Source: an uncultured Clostridia bacterium
GTDB taxonomy: Bacteria > Bacillota > Clostridia > TANB77 > CAG-508
NCBI GenBank assembly: GCA_948524275.1
Contig: CAOSLI010000013.1
Coordinates: 1 to 16,487 of the forward strand
Direction of reading: 5' to 3'
Length of the DNA stretch: 16,487 nucleotides
Shown: positions 1 to 7,992 of the stretch, one piece after another
Numbering within the stretch: position 1 is the stretch's first letter
Layout: every line of letters starts with the position of its first letter
Program-made: the position numbers and the translations under genes
Notes under the pieces: generated by a model
The model's database searches: none
What the model was told of the DNA's origin: nothing
The model's input: only the letters and a program-made list of their open reading frames with translations

Positions 1-25
1 CCTTGAAAATACTGAAAACCGTATC

Positions 26-55
26 TTTACAAAATTAGCTTTCTTATGATATAAT
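26..55 (+). promoter_or_regulatory. Promoter of the Nudix gene (-35 TTTACA, extended -10)
   Basis: TTTACA lies at 26-31 and a perfect TATAAT at 50-55, with an 18-bp spacer. A TG dinucleotide at 47-48 gives the extended -10 form TGnTATAAT. The gene's ATG follows 23 bases later behind an AAGGAG ribosome binding site. This is a consensus housekeeping sigma-A type promoter. Confidence 0.75.
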
Positions 56-78
56 TAAGCAAAAGGAGAAAAATAAAG

Positions 79-516
79 ATGAATGATATAGAAAGATATA
101 AAATGCCAGTATCTGTTCAAGTTATAATATTTAATAAAAATAATGAAGTGTTATTATTAAAAAGAAAATCAACAGGATTTAGCGATGGGCTATATGGATT
201 CGTAGGCGGACATGTAGAAAAAAATGAGCAGGTAATTGATGCTGTGATAAGAGAAGTAAAAGAAGAAATAGATATAGAAGTAAAAAGAGAAAATTTGATA
301 TTTAAATCTGTTATGAATAGAAAAGTAAATGAAAATACGGAATATATTGATTTTGTATTTACAGTAAGAGAATGGAATGGAGCAATAAAAAACAAGGAAC
401 CTGAAAAGTGCAGTGAAGTAATATGGTACAATCCTAACAATCTACCACAAAATATAATAGACTTTGAAAAACATTTGATAGAGAATGATGATATATTTTT
501 ATCTTGGGGTTGGTAA
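79..516 (+). CDS. Nudix family hydrolase
   Basis: A 145-residue protein with one Nudix domain, the fold that hydrolyses nucleoside diphosphates linked to another moiety with Mg2+. The Nudix box is intact around residues 43-65: GHVEKNE, then seven residues, then REVKEEIDI. It matches G-x5-E-x7-REUxEExGU except that the usual late Gly is Asp. Residues 10-40 hold the expected first strands, including a VLLLKR segment. The length suits a stand-alone single-domain Nudix enzyme, probably cytosolic because there is no signal peptide or membrane segment. The ATG at 79 is preceded by AAGGAG at about 62-67 and a strong promoter, so the start looks secure. It appears to be a single-gene unit ending at the hairpin at 542-573. 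The substrate (oxidised nucleotide, ADP-ribose or other) cannot be read from the sequence. Confidence 0.9.
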   Translation: MNDIERYKMPVSVQVIIFNKNNEVLLLKRKSTGFSDGLYGFVGGHVEKNEQVIDAVIREVKEEIDIEVKRENLIFKSVMNRKVNENTEYIDFVFTVREWNGAIKNKEPEKCSEVIWYNPNNLPQNIIDFEKHLIENDDIFLSWGW

Positions 517-541
517 AAATTAATGTTAACATAACTTTTGA

Positions 542-573
542 AAAGTAGCCATATCATTAGATATGGCTACTTT
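542..573. terminator. Bidirectional terminator hairpin between convergent genes
   Basis: A perfect 14-bp stem (542-555 pairing with 560-573) with a four-base ATTA loop. It is followed by CTTTTT on the plus strand and by TTTT on the minus strand. It can end transcription of the Nudix gene from the left and of the zincin-like gene from the right. The minus-strand stop codon (557-559) lies inside the loop, so one arm is also coding sequence. Confidence 0.85.
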
Positions 574-1651
574 CTTTTTCATCTGCTTTATTAAGCGTAA
601 ATATTCTTTTTAAAGATTCTATAATATGACTAAATGCTGACTTCTTAACAACCATTGGAACTGCAGGGTTAGTAATCTGTTCATATTTATTATCTAATTC
701 AGATATTGTTTTTACATAAAAATCATTAAAGAATGTATATCCGTCTGACATTCCAATTAAGTTTGTGAAACTATATAAATACTTTCGTGTTTCTTCTACA
801 TCATTAGCATTAACAATTGATTTCATTTTAACACTAAAGAATGATGTAATAATTAAGTTCTGAGTTGAAAGAAATGTATTTTTTATATCTTCTTTATATC
901 TAGAAACCGTGTCTGATACTTTTTTGAATTTCATATAAGACATATCTTCGGTTTGTATTTTTTCATTTAGCTTTATGATTTTTTCTTCTATCATCATTAT
1001 TTTCTCAAAGTCTTGTTGTATTTTAAAAGCATTTTTTTCGCCAAAGCATTCTTTAAATTTATCAAAGAAAGCATTATTAGCATAAAATGTACTTTCAAAT
1101 AGAATAGAGAAACCACAAGCATAGCCTACTTGTTTTACTAAATTACATAGCATTGGATAGTATGATGGGCTATCTGTTGGAAATGTTACACCATAGTATT
1201 TAACAGTATCTTTTTGTTCACCAGTTGCATAAGCAGACATTAATTGGACAGAAGCTTCGTTAAGCGCATTTCCGTAAGCAGATAAGTTAGTATATGTACA
1301 TAAACCTAATCTGTGTAATTTTCCATAAGAATCTTTTACTTCTTGAAAGTGATGTAATAATTCATGAAAAGCTAGTTTTTTGATAGTATCAAAACTAAGT
1401 CCTCTTCTAAAATAAATAGATTCATTCTTATAAAAATAACATGCATCTGACATACCATAAGGCATTTCAGCAATATACATTGGAATACGTGATATCTTAG
1501 AAAATGTAGCTGCATAATCAATTTTAAGTTCTGGCAACTTTGAATAAAGCAACTTAGACACATAAGCTCCAATTTCATTTACATTAAATGTATTGATTGG
1601 ACAGATAATTTTAATTCCATTCTTTTCTAACTCTTTAGTAATTGACTCCAC
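557..1651 (-). CDS. HELLH zincin-like putative metalloprotease, uncharacterised
   Basis: A 364-residue protein I cannot assign to a named family. The clearest signal is HELLH at residues 96-100 in the context KLAFHELLHHFQE. This fits the HExxH zinc-binding motif with catalytic Glu97. Glu132 in the segment ALNEASVQLMSAY is placed and flanked like the third zinc ligand of gluzincins. There is no signal peptide or membrane segment, so it is probably cytosolic. Residues from about 215 onward are charged and predicted helical, of unknown role. The start is GTG at 1649-1651, supported by AAAGGAG nine bases upstream on the minus strand. It is monocistronic: divergent from leuS and convergent with the Nudix gene. 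It could be a peptidase acting on an intracellular partner or an inactive relative; substrate and pathway are unknown. Confidence 0.7.
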   Translation of the reverse strand: MESITKELEKNGIKIICPINTFNVNEIGAYVSKLLYSKLPELKIDYAATFSKISRIPMYIAEMPYGMSDACYFYKNESIYFRRGLSFDTIKKLAFHELLHHFQEVKDSYGKLHRLGLCTYTNLSAYGNALNEASVQLMSAYATGEQKDTVKYYGVTFPTDSPSYYPMLCNLVKQVGYACGFSILFESTFYANNAFFDKFKECFGEKNAFKIQQDFEKIMMIEEKIIKLNEKIQTEDMSYMKFKKVSDTVSRYKEDIKNTFLSTQNLIITSFFSVKMKSIVNANDVEETRKYLYSFTNLIGMSDGYTFFNDFYVKTISELDNKYEQITNPAVPMVVKKSAFSHIIESLKRIFTLNKADEKESSHI

Positions 1652-1679
1652 TTTTTAATTCTCCTTTGTTTATGTATAT

Positions 1680-1685
1680 ATTATA
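1680..1685 (-). promoter_or_regulatory. Probable -10 box of the zincin-like gene
   Basis: A perfect TATAAT on the minus strand, 28 bases before the GTG start. The nearest good -35 candidate (TTGTCA, 1708-1713) lies 22 bp away, which is too far. The -35 is therefore weak or the promoter needs an activator. Confidence 0.4.
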
Positions 1686-1821
1686 CACTATAAATTGCTT
1701 AAAAATATGACAAAATCAATAAGAATATGTAACATTTAAGTAATATATTTAACAACAAAATTTAATATTAAAGTAACCTAAATATTTGCTAAAAAGTATA
1801 GATTTTTAGGGCTATATGTAG

Positions 1822-1827
1822 TATAAT
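1822..1827 (+). promoter_or_regulatory. Probable -10 box of the leuS operon
   Basis: TATAAT sits 41 bases before the leuS ATG. No convincing -35 hexamer lies at 16-18 bp. The resulting leader is only about 35 bases, too short for the T-box riboswitch that often controls aminoacyl-tRNA synthetase genes in Firmicutes. Confidence 0.45.
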
Positions 1828-1868
1828 ATAAACGAATTCTTACGGAAATAATGAAAGAGGGGATTTTT

Positions 1869-4280
1869 ATGTACAATTTTAGAGAGATAGAACCTAAATG
1901 GCAGGAATATTGGGATAGAAACAAAACATTTAAAACAGATGCTTGGGACTTTTCAAAGCCTAAGTATTATGCACTTGATATGTTTCCATATCCATCAGGA
2001 CAGGGACTTCATGTTGGTCATCCAGAGGGATACACAGCAACTGATATCATATGCAGAATGAAAAGAATGCAGGGATATAATGTGCTTCATCCAATGGGAT
2101 GGGATGCATTTGGATTACCAGCAGAACAATATGCCATAAAGACAGGAAATCACCCAGAAGGATTTACTAAGAAAAATATTGAAACTTTTAAAAGACAATT
2201 AAAGATGCTAGGTTTCTCATTTGATTGGGATAGAGAGATATCAACATGTGATCCTAATTACTATAAATGGACACAATGGATATTTAAGAGACTTTACAAT
2301 GATGGATTAGTAAAGTTAGTTGATATGCCTGTAAATTGGTGTGAAGAACTTGGTACAGTTCTCTCTAATGATGAAGTAATAGATGGAAAGAGTGAAAGAG
2401 GTGGTTTTCCTGTTATTCGTAAAAATATGAAACAATGGGTAATGGATATTCCTAAATTTGCTGAAATATTACTTGATGGACTAAACGATGTTGACTGGCC
2501 AGAGTCAACAAAGGAAATACAAAGAAATTGGATAGGAAAATCTACAGGTGCAGAAGTTACATTTAAGATTGTTGGAACTGAAGATAGTTTTGTAGTTTTC
2601 ACAACAAGACCAGATACATTATTTGGAGCAACTTATTGTGTTCTTTCACCAGAACATAGTCTTATAAATAAAATTACAACAAATGAACAAAAACAAGAAG
2701 TTGAACAATATATAAAGCAGGCAGCAGCTAAGTCTGAACTAGAAAGAACGGATTTAAATAAAACTAAAACTGGTGTATTTACAGGTAGCTACGCAATTAA
2801 CCCTGTAAACGGAAAAGAAATTCCAATTTGGATATCTGATTATGTTTTAGTATCTTATGGAACAGGAGCCATAATGGCAGTTCCAGCGCATGATCAAAGA
2901 GATTATGAATTTGCTAGAAAGTTTGACATACCAATTGTTCAAGTTTTAGAGGGTGGAGATATTTCCAAAGAAGCCATGATGGAAGATGGACTTCATATAA
3001 ATTCAGATTTCTTAGATGGGCTAAACAAAGAAGATGCAATAGAGAAAATAATCGATTGGCTAGAAGAGAAAAATATAGGTAGTAGGAAGGTAAATTACAA
3101 ACTTCGTGAATGGATATTTGCAAGACAAAGATATTGGGGAGAACCAATACCAGTAGTGTTCACTGAAGATGATGAAATTCATGTTATTGCAGATGAAGAA
3201 ATGCCACTTATTTTGCCAGAACTTGAAGATTATAAACCATCAAAGTCAGGCGCATCGCCACTATCTAAGGCAGAAGACTGGGTTAATACAACATTTGAAG
3301 GAAGAAAAGCAACAAGAGAGACAAGTACAATGCCTGGTTCTGCAGGTTCAAGTTGGTATTTCTTAAGATATATTGATCCAAATAATGATAAAGAATTAGC
3401 AAATCCAGAACTTCTAAAACACTGGATGCCAGTAGACCTTTATGTTGGTGGATCAGAGCATGCAGTGGGACATTTGCTATATTCGAGATTTTGGAACAAT
3501 TATTTATATACAAAAGGAATCTCACCAGTAAAAGAACCATTTATGAAGCTTCGTCATCAGGGAATGATATTAGCTTCAAATGGTGAAAAAATGAGCAAAT
3601 CAAAGGGAAATGTAGTAAACCCTGATGATATGGTTAAAGAGTATGGAGCAGATGCCTTAAGAGTTTATGAAATGTTCATGGGACCAATTGACGCAGTTAA
3701 ACCTTGGGATCCTAATGGAATAGATGGATCTAAGAAATTCCTAGATAGGGTATGGAGATTGTTTGTAGAAAGTGACAAGATTACAGATATGGATAAGATT
3801 CCATCAGATAAGAAAACCGCTCTAGAGAAAGCATATCACTATACTGTAAAAAAAGTAACAACAGATTATGAAAATATGGACTTTAACACAGCAATTTCTC
3901 AAATGATGATATTTATAAATACTGCTAGCAAGGAAGATTTTATACCAAAAGAATATGCAGAAGGATTTATAAAATTATTAAATCCAGTTGCACCACATAT
4001 TACAGAAGAATTGTGGAATAGATTAGGACACGATACTTCAATTACATATAGTTCATGGCCAACATTTGATGAAGAAAAGACAAAGGATGATATTATAAAT
4101 CTTCCAGTTCAAATAAATGGAAAGCTAAGAGCAAATGTTGAGATAGAAGTAGGAGAGTCAGAAGAAAAGATTAAAGAGAAAGTTCATAATGATAGCAAGA
4201 TAATTGCACAAATAGAAGGAAAAGAAATAGTAAAAGAAATATATGTAAAGAATAGAATTTACAATATTGTTGTAAAATAA
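1869..4280 (+). CDS. leuS: Leucyl-tRNA synthetase
   Basis: A class I aminoacyl-tRNA synthetase that charges tRNA-Leu with leucine using ATP, in the cytosol; 803 residues, the normal bacterial length. The signature HVGH (HIGH motif) is at residues 48-51 after YPSGQGL. The editing (CP1) domain carries the threonine-rich TTRPDT at 245-250 and the AVPAHDQRD segment with Asp342 and Asp345, used to remove mischarged amino acids. The leucine-specific LREW/RQRYWGEP region follows. KMSKS is at 574-578, and the anticodon-binding and C-terminal domains complete the protein. I chose the ATG at 1869 rather than the in-frame ATG at 1851. AAAGAGGGG at 1854-1862 sits six bases before 1869, and MYNFREIEPKWQ matches the family start. 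The next gene begins 17 bases downstream, so the two are probably co-transcribed. No T-box leader is visible. Confidence 0.98.
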   Translation: MYNFREIEPKWQEYWDRNKTFKTDAWDFSKPKYYALDMFPYPSGQGLHVGHPEGYTATDIICRMKRMQGYNVLHPMGWDAFGLPAEQYAIKTGNHPEGFTKKNIETFKRQLKMLGFSFDWDREISTCDPNYYKWTQWIFKRLYNDGLVKLVDMPVNWCEELGTVLSNDEVIDGKSERGGFPVIRKNMKQWVMDIPKFAEILLDGLNDVDWPESTKEIQRNWIGKSTGAEVTFKIVGTEDSFVVFTTRPDTLFGATYCVLSPEHSLINKITTNEQKQEVEQYIKQAAAKSELERTDLNKTKTGVFTGSYAINPVNGKEIPIWISDYVLVSYGTGAIMAVPAHDQRDYEFARKFDIPIVQVLEGGDISKEAMMEDGLHINSDFLDGLNKEDAIEKIIDWLEEKNIGSRKVNYKLREWIFARQRYWGEPIPVVFTEDDEIHVIADEEMPLILPELEDYKPSKSGASPLSKAEDWVNTTFEGRKATRETSTMPGSAGSSWYFLRYIDPNNDKELANPELLKHWMPVDLYVGGSEHAVGHLLYSRFWNNYLYTKGISPVKEPFMKLRHQGMILASNGEKMSKSKGNVVNPDDMVKEYGADALRVYEMFMGPIDAVKPWDPNGIDGSKKFLDRVWRLFVESDKITDMDKIPSDKKTALEKAYHYTVKKVTTDYENMDFNTAISQMMIFINTASKEDFIPKEYAEGFIKLLNPVAPHITEELWNRLGHDTSITYSSWPTFDEEKTKDDIINLPVQINGKLRANVEIEVGESEEKIKEKVHNDSKIIAQIEGKEIVKEIYVKNRIYNIVVK

Positions 4281-4297
4281 GTTCAAGGGAGAAAAAT

Positions 4298-6142
4298 ATG
4301 TGGAAACCAGGAAAAGATAAAAAGAAAACCACAAAAGACAAAGCTTTAAATAATACAAGACAAAATTCAAAAGAAACAAAGGAAATAAAATTAGAAAAGA
4401 TTAATAAGCTAGATAAAAATAAAAAGACTGATAAAAAAGAAATAAATAAATCTGAGAAAAGTCTTAAAATTGCATTTAATATATTAGCAATATTTTGCCT
4501 AGCTATATTCTGCATATCAATTGTGCCAAAGGGATTACAAAATGATACTTTTTATACCATAAAGTTAGGACAGCAGTTAAGAGAAACAGGAGTTGACTAT
4601 GTTGACCATTATTCTTGGCATGAAAGTTTACCATACATGTATCCACATTGGTTATATGATATTGTAATGTCTATTATATATGATTTTATGGGTGGTTTTA
4701 CTGGTATATATATTTCAACAATTATACTATCAGTTATCTTAGGAATATTACTTTATAATACTAATAAAAAAATAACTAAGAATTATTTAATTTCATTTTT
4801 AATAGCATTTGGTCAAATGGTTCTTATGAGAAATTATATTACTGCAAGGGCACAATTGGTGACATTTATATTATTTGTACTAACAATATGGTTTATAGAG
4901 AAATTTTTAGAAAAGCCTAAAGTACGATATGGTATAGGATTAATACTAATACCTATATTTATTGCTAATATTCACTCAGCAGTTTTCCCATTCTATTTTG
5001 TACTTTATTTGCCATATATAGGTGAATATGTAATTAGAGTGATTTTAGATTGGCATATTCCACATAAAGTTTACCAAATGTGGATAAAGCATAGGATAAA
5101 TAGCTTAAACAAGAAATTGAAAAAAGCTAAAAGAGAAGATGTTGAGAAATATCAAAACAGTCTTCTTAAAGCAAATAAGAATTTAGAATTTTCGAATACA
5201 AATTTTGAATCAGGACTTATAAAGCAAAATGATAGAAGAAAGAAACCATACAAGATTATTTTAGAGAGAAACGATAATACTAGATGGCTAATAATTATTA
5301 TGGTAATATGTATTTTCACTGGATTATTAACACCAATAAAAGACATGCCATATATGTACACATATAAGATAATGCAAGGAAATACAACTAATAGTATAAG
5401 TGAGCATTTACCTTTAACTTTATCAGAAAATATTCCTATATTTGTAGCCTTAGCAATTACCATAGCGCTAGCTGTGTTTACAAAAGTTAAGTTAAGACTT
5501 AGAGATGTATTTTTCCTAGGAGGACTAACTTATTTAGCATTTGTGACAAGAAGACAAGTATCTATGCTTGTATTATTTGGAGGTTTTGTACTTGCAAGGA
5601 TGATATCTGAAATTATTGAGAGATATGATAAAAATGGTACGAGAGATTTTATGGAGTATATGACTACAATAGTAGGAGAGGTCTTGACTATTGTCTTGGT
5701 ATTTATTGTTTCTTTTAGCCTATTTAGAAATAATACAAAACAAGATTATATTAGTGAGAATTCATACCCAGTAGAAGCAGCAGCATGGATAAAGGAGAAC
5801 TTAGATTATAAAAATATAAAATTATTTAATGACTATAATTATGGAAGTTATCTATTACTTGAGGATATTCCAGTATTTATAGATTCTAGATGTGATCTAT
5901 ATACACCTGAATTTAATGGAAACTATGATAAAGAAAAAAAGAAATATGTTGGAAAAGATATATTCTCAGATTTTATAAATATATCTAGTATTGGGACATG
6001 GTATGACAGTAAATTTGAAGAATATGGAGTTACTCATGTAATTACAAAAAGCAATTCTAAATTAAAAATGCTAATATCACGAGATTCAAAATATAAACAG
6101 ATATATACAGATAATTCATTTATTATTTATGAAAGGAATTAA
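4298..6142 (+). CDS. GT-C-like polytopic membrane protein (putative glycosyltransferase)
   Basis: A 614-residue integral membrane protein of a widespread, poorly characterised GT-C-like family. Residues 1-54 are a Lys-rich cytosolic tail. The first membrane helix is about 57-77, followed by an external loop with NDTFYTIKLGQ (82-92) and YVDHYSW...MYPHWLYD. This corresponds to the D-x-W-W-H...TDPFS...HEWL loop I recall for this family. NIHSAVFPFYF (224-234) matches its NLHGGF-like helix. About nine further hydrophobic segments follow. The soluble C-terminus (about 489-614) contains YPVEAAAWIKEN, FNDYNYGSYLL and VFIDSRCDLY, typical of the family's outer domain. Residues 260-328 form a charged, possibly coiled-coil insert between membrane segments, which looks unusual. 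The ATG follows AAGGGAG (4285-4291) at six bases. It lies 17 bases after leuS, so likely shares its transcript. Donor and acceptor sugars are unknown. Confidence 0.65.
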   Translation: MWKPGKDKKKTTKDKALNNTRQNSKETKEIKLEKINKLDKNKKTDKKEINKSEKSLKIAFNILAIFCLAIFCISIVPKGLQNDTFYTIKLGQQLRETGVDYVDHYSWHESLPYMYPHWLYDIVMSIIYDFMGGFTGIYISTIILSVILGILLYNTNKKITKNYLISFLIAFGQMVLMRNYITARAQLVTFILFVLTIWFIEKFLEKPKVRYGIGLILIPIFIANIHSAVFPFYFVLYLPYIGEYVIRVILDWHIPHKVYQMWIKHRINSLNKKLKKAKREDVEKYQNSLLKANKNLEFSNTNFESGLIKQNDRRKKPYKIILERNDNTRWLIIIMVICIFTGLLTPIKDMPYMYTYKIMQGNTTNSISEHLPLTLSENIPIFVALAITIALAVFTKVKLRLRDVFFLGGLTYLAFVTRRQVSMLVLFGGFVLARMISEIIERYDKNGTRDFMEYMTTIVGEVLTIVLVFIVSFSLFRNNTKQDYISENSYPVEAAAWIKENLDYKNIKLFNDYNYGSYLLLEDIPVFIDSRCDLYTPEFNGNYDKEKKKYVGKDIFSDFINISSIGTWYDSKFEEYGVTHVITKSNSKLKMLISRDSKYKQIYTDNSFIIYERN

Positions 6143-6180
6143 TCAACCATTGGGGACGTGCACTTTTGGTTGACCAAAAG
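6143..6180. repeat. Intergenic repeat copy 1 with perfect 8-bp palindrome
   Basis: The 16 bases TCAACCATTGGGGACG (6143-6158) recur in inverted orientation after rluD, at 7142-7157, with 13 of 16 identical. Next to them CTTTTGGT (6163-6170) and ACCAAAAG (6173-6180) form a perfect inverted repeat with a two-base centre. The sequence resembles GGGGAC-rich palindromic intergenic repeats of Firmicutes, but I could not check this. Confidence 0.6.
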
Positions 6181-6192
6181 GGACAGGTTAAA

Positions 6193-7113
6193 ATGGAACA
6201 AAGAAAACATATTATAACCGAACAAAATCAAAAGCTGAGGCTAGATGCATATGTTGCAAAAATAGAAGGAAATATCACAAGAAGTATGGCTCAAAAATTG
6301 ATTACAAAGGGTAACATTTTGGTAAATGGTAGTAAGCAAAAAGAATCTTATAAAATAAAACAAGGTGATGAAATTTTAATAGAAATTGAAGAACCAAAGG
6401 AAGCCTCTATAAAATCTCAAGATATTGCATTAGATATTGTTTACGAAGATAATGATATACTAGTTGTTAATAAATCTAAAGGAATGGTAGTCCATCCTGG
6501 AAATGGGAATATGGATGGAACTTTAGTAAATGCGGTCTTAAGTTACTGCAAAGATTCTCTTTCAGGAATAGGTGGAGAGATTAGACCAGGCATAGTTCAT
6601 AGATTGGATAAAGATACTTCAGGACTAATTGTAGTAGCTAAAAATGATAATGCACATGTAAATATTTCAAATCAAATAAAGAACCATTCAGTTACTAAAA
6701 TATATACTGCTCTTGTTAAAGGTAATATTTCAGAAAATGAAGCAACAATAGATATGCCAATTGGAAGAAGTAACATTGATAGAAAGAAAATGGCTGTTAA
6801 AAAAGATGGAAAAGAAGCAGTAAGCCATATTAAAGTTATAAAAAGATATGGAGACTACACATTAATTCACGTCAAGATTGACACGGGAAGAACACATCAA
6901 ATTCGTGTACATATGTCTCAGATTGGTCATCCAGTTGTAGGAGATGAAGTATATTCTAATGGAAAAAATGAATTTGGAGTCCATGGACAAATGTTACATA
7001 GTACAATTTTGGAATTTACTCATCCAAATTCAAAGGAGCGAATGCATTTAGAAGCAGAGCTTCCTCAATATTTTAAAGATGTGTTGGAATTACTAGATAA
7101 TAGAGTGTATTAA
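6193..7113 (+). CDS. rluD: RluD-type 23S rRNA pseudouridine synthase (RluA family)
   Basis: A 306-residue enzyme of the RluA/RluC/RluD family, which isomerises specific uridines to pseudouridine. The N-terminal S4 RNA-binding domain covers about residues 10-75 (LRLDAYVAK...RSMAQKLITKGNILVNG). The catalytic domain contains HRLDKDTSGL with nucleophile Asp139 and the family motif GRTHQIRVHM near the C-terminus. The segment PGNGNMDGTLVNAVL also fits. I prefer the ATG at 6193: AAAGGGACAGG precedes it, and MEQRKHIITEQNQ is a normal family start. A TTG at 6166 would add nine residues encoded within the palindromic repeat. The upstream gene ends 50 bases away, so read-through from leuS is possible. 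Firmicutes often have several RluA-family paralogues, so assignment to RluD and its exact target positions is likely rather than proven. Confidence 0.9.
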   Translation: MEQRKHIITEQNQKLRLDAYVAKIEGNITRSMAQKLITKGNILVNGSKQKESYKIKQGDEILIEIEEPKEASIKSQDIALDIVYEDNDILVVNKSKGMVVHPGNGNMDGTLVNAVLSYCKDSLSGIGGEIRPGIVHRLDKDTSGLIVVAKNDNAHVNISNQIKNHSVTKIYTALVKGNISENEATIDMPIGRSNIDRKKMAVKKDGKEAVSHIKVIKRYGDYTLIHVKIDTGRTHQIRVHMSQIGHPVVGDEVYSNGKNEFGVHGQMLHSTILEFTHPNSKERMHLEAELPQYFKDVLELLDNRVY

Positions 7114-7157
7114 TGTGACAAAGTTCGGGGCCAAGAAGAACCGTCCTTGATGGTTGA
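7114..7157. repeat. Intergenic repeat copy 2, inverted relative to copy 1
   Basis: CGTCCTTGATGGTTGA (7142-7157) is the reverse complement of the TCAACCAT-GGACG end of copy 1 with three differences. The rest, with TGTGACAAAG and GAACCGTC, looks like a decayed member of the same type. Together the copies flank rluD with their TCAACCAT ends facing outward. Confidence 0.5.
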
Positions 7158-7181
7158 AAATTTTAGAAGAGGAGAAGTGCA

Positions 7182-7961
7182 GTGGAAGAAAGATTGCAAA
7201 AATTTTTGGCATCAGCTGGTATAGCATCAAGAAGAAAATGTGAAGAAATAATAATAGCAGGAAAAGTTAAAGTAAATGGAAGAGTTGTTACAGAACTTGG
7301 AACTAAGGTTAATTCAGATAAAGACAAAATAGAGTTTAACGGTAGGATTGTAAAGATATCTAATCAAAAGGTATATATTTTGCTAAATAAACCAATAGGA
7401 TATGTGACTACAAGTAAAGACCAATTTGATAGAGATACAGTTATGGATTTAGTAAAAGGAGTAAAAGAGAGATTAGTGCCAGTTGGAAGACTTGACATGT
7501 ATACATCAGGAGCTTTAATTCTTACAAATGACGGAGAATTTGTAAACAAGGTTACTCACCCAAAGCATGAGATAGAAAAGACATATAATGCAACAGTTGT
7601 AGGCAAGATAAAAGAAGAAGAGGTCGAAAAGTTACGTGATGGTGTGGAAATTGAAATTGATGAGAAGGATTATACTGATAAAGATGTTAGAGATAATAAA
7701 GAAAAAATGAGCATTAAAACTATAAAGACTTCTCCAGCAAAAGTTAAAATACTAAAAATAGATGAAGAAAAGAACTTATCAAGGATTCAGATAACTATTC
7801 ATGAAGGGAAAAATCGTGAAGTTAGAAGAATGTGTGAGGCAATTGGTAAAAAAGTTTTAGCACTGCATAGATCAAGGATAGGAAACATTGATGTAAAAGA
7901 CTTAAAGTTAGGTACTTGGAGATATTTAAAACAAAGCGAAATTGATAGCCTAACTAAGTAG
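7182..7961 (+). CDS. rluB: RluB/RsuA-family rRNA pseudouridine synthase
   Basis: A 259-residue pseudouridine synthase of the RsuA/RluB/RluE/RluF family. The S4 domain occupies residues 1-48 (ERLQKFLASAGIASRRKCEEII...VNG). The catalytic domain has GRLDMYTSGALILTNDG with nucleophile Asp105, then a C-terminal EGKNREVRRMCEAIGKKVLALHRSRIG block, both hallmarks of this family. The start is GTG at 7182, supported by AGAGGAG (7168-7174) seven bases upstream. In Firmicutes the homologue modifies the 23S rRNA peptidyl-transferase region; the exact uridine is inferred. It lies downstream of the second intergenic repeat and 31 bases before the S1-domain gene, with which it probably forms a transcript. 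About residues 155-180 are a charged stretch (EKDYTDKDVRDNKEKM) that looks like a small insertion. Confidence 0.92.
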   Translation: MEERLQKFLASAGIASRRKCEEIIIAGKVKVNGRVVTELGTKVNSDKDKIEFNGRIVKISNQKVYILLNKPIGYVTTSKDQFDRDTVMDLVKGVKERLVPVGRLDMYTSGALILTNDGEFVNKVTHPKHEIEKTYNATVVGKIKEEEVEKLRDGVEIEIDEKDYTDKDVRDNKEKMSIKTIKTSPAKVKILKIDEEKNLSRIQITIHEGKNREVRRMCEAIGKKVLALHRSRIGNIDVKDLKLGTWRYLKQSEIDSLTK

Positions 7962-7992
7962 GTACAATATTTATAAACAAAGGATGAAAAAA

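Noticed and set aside
1851..1868. ATG at 1851 as leuS start
   Set aside because: The ribosome binding site AAAGAGGGG lies after this ATG and is correctly spaced for the ATG at 1869.
5085..5285. Possible separate small gene in the charged insert of the GT-C-like protein
   Set aside because: The reading frame is continuous through the insert and the domains on both sides belong to the same family.
6166..6192. TTG start for rluD, nine codons earlier
   Set aside because: The extra residues would be encoded by the palindromic repeat, and the ATG at 6193 has a suitable ribosome binding site and matches the family N-terminus.
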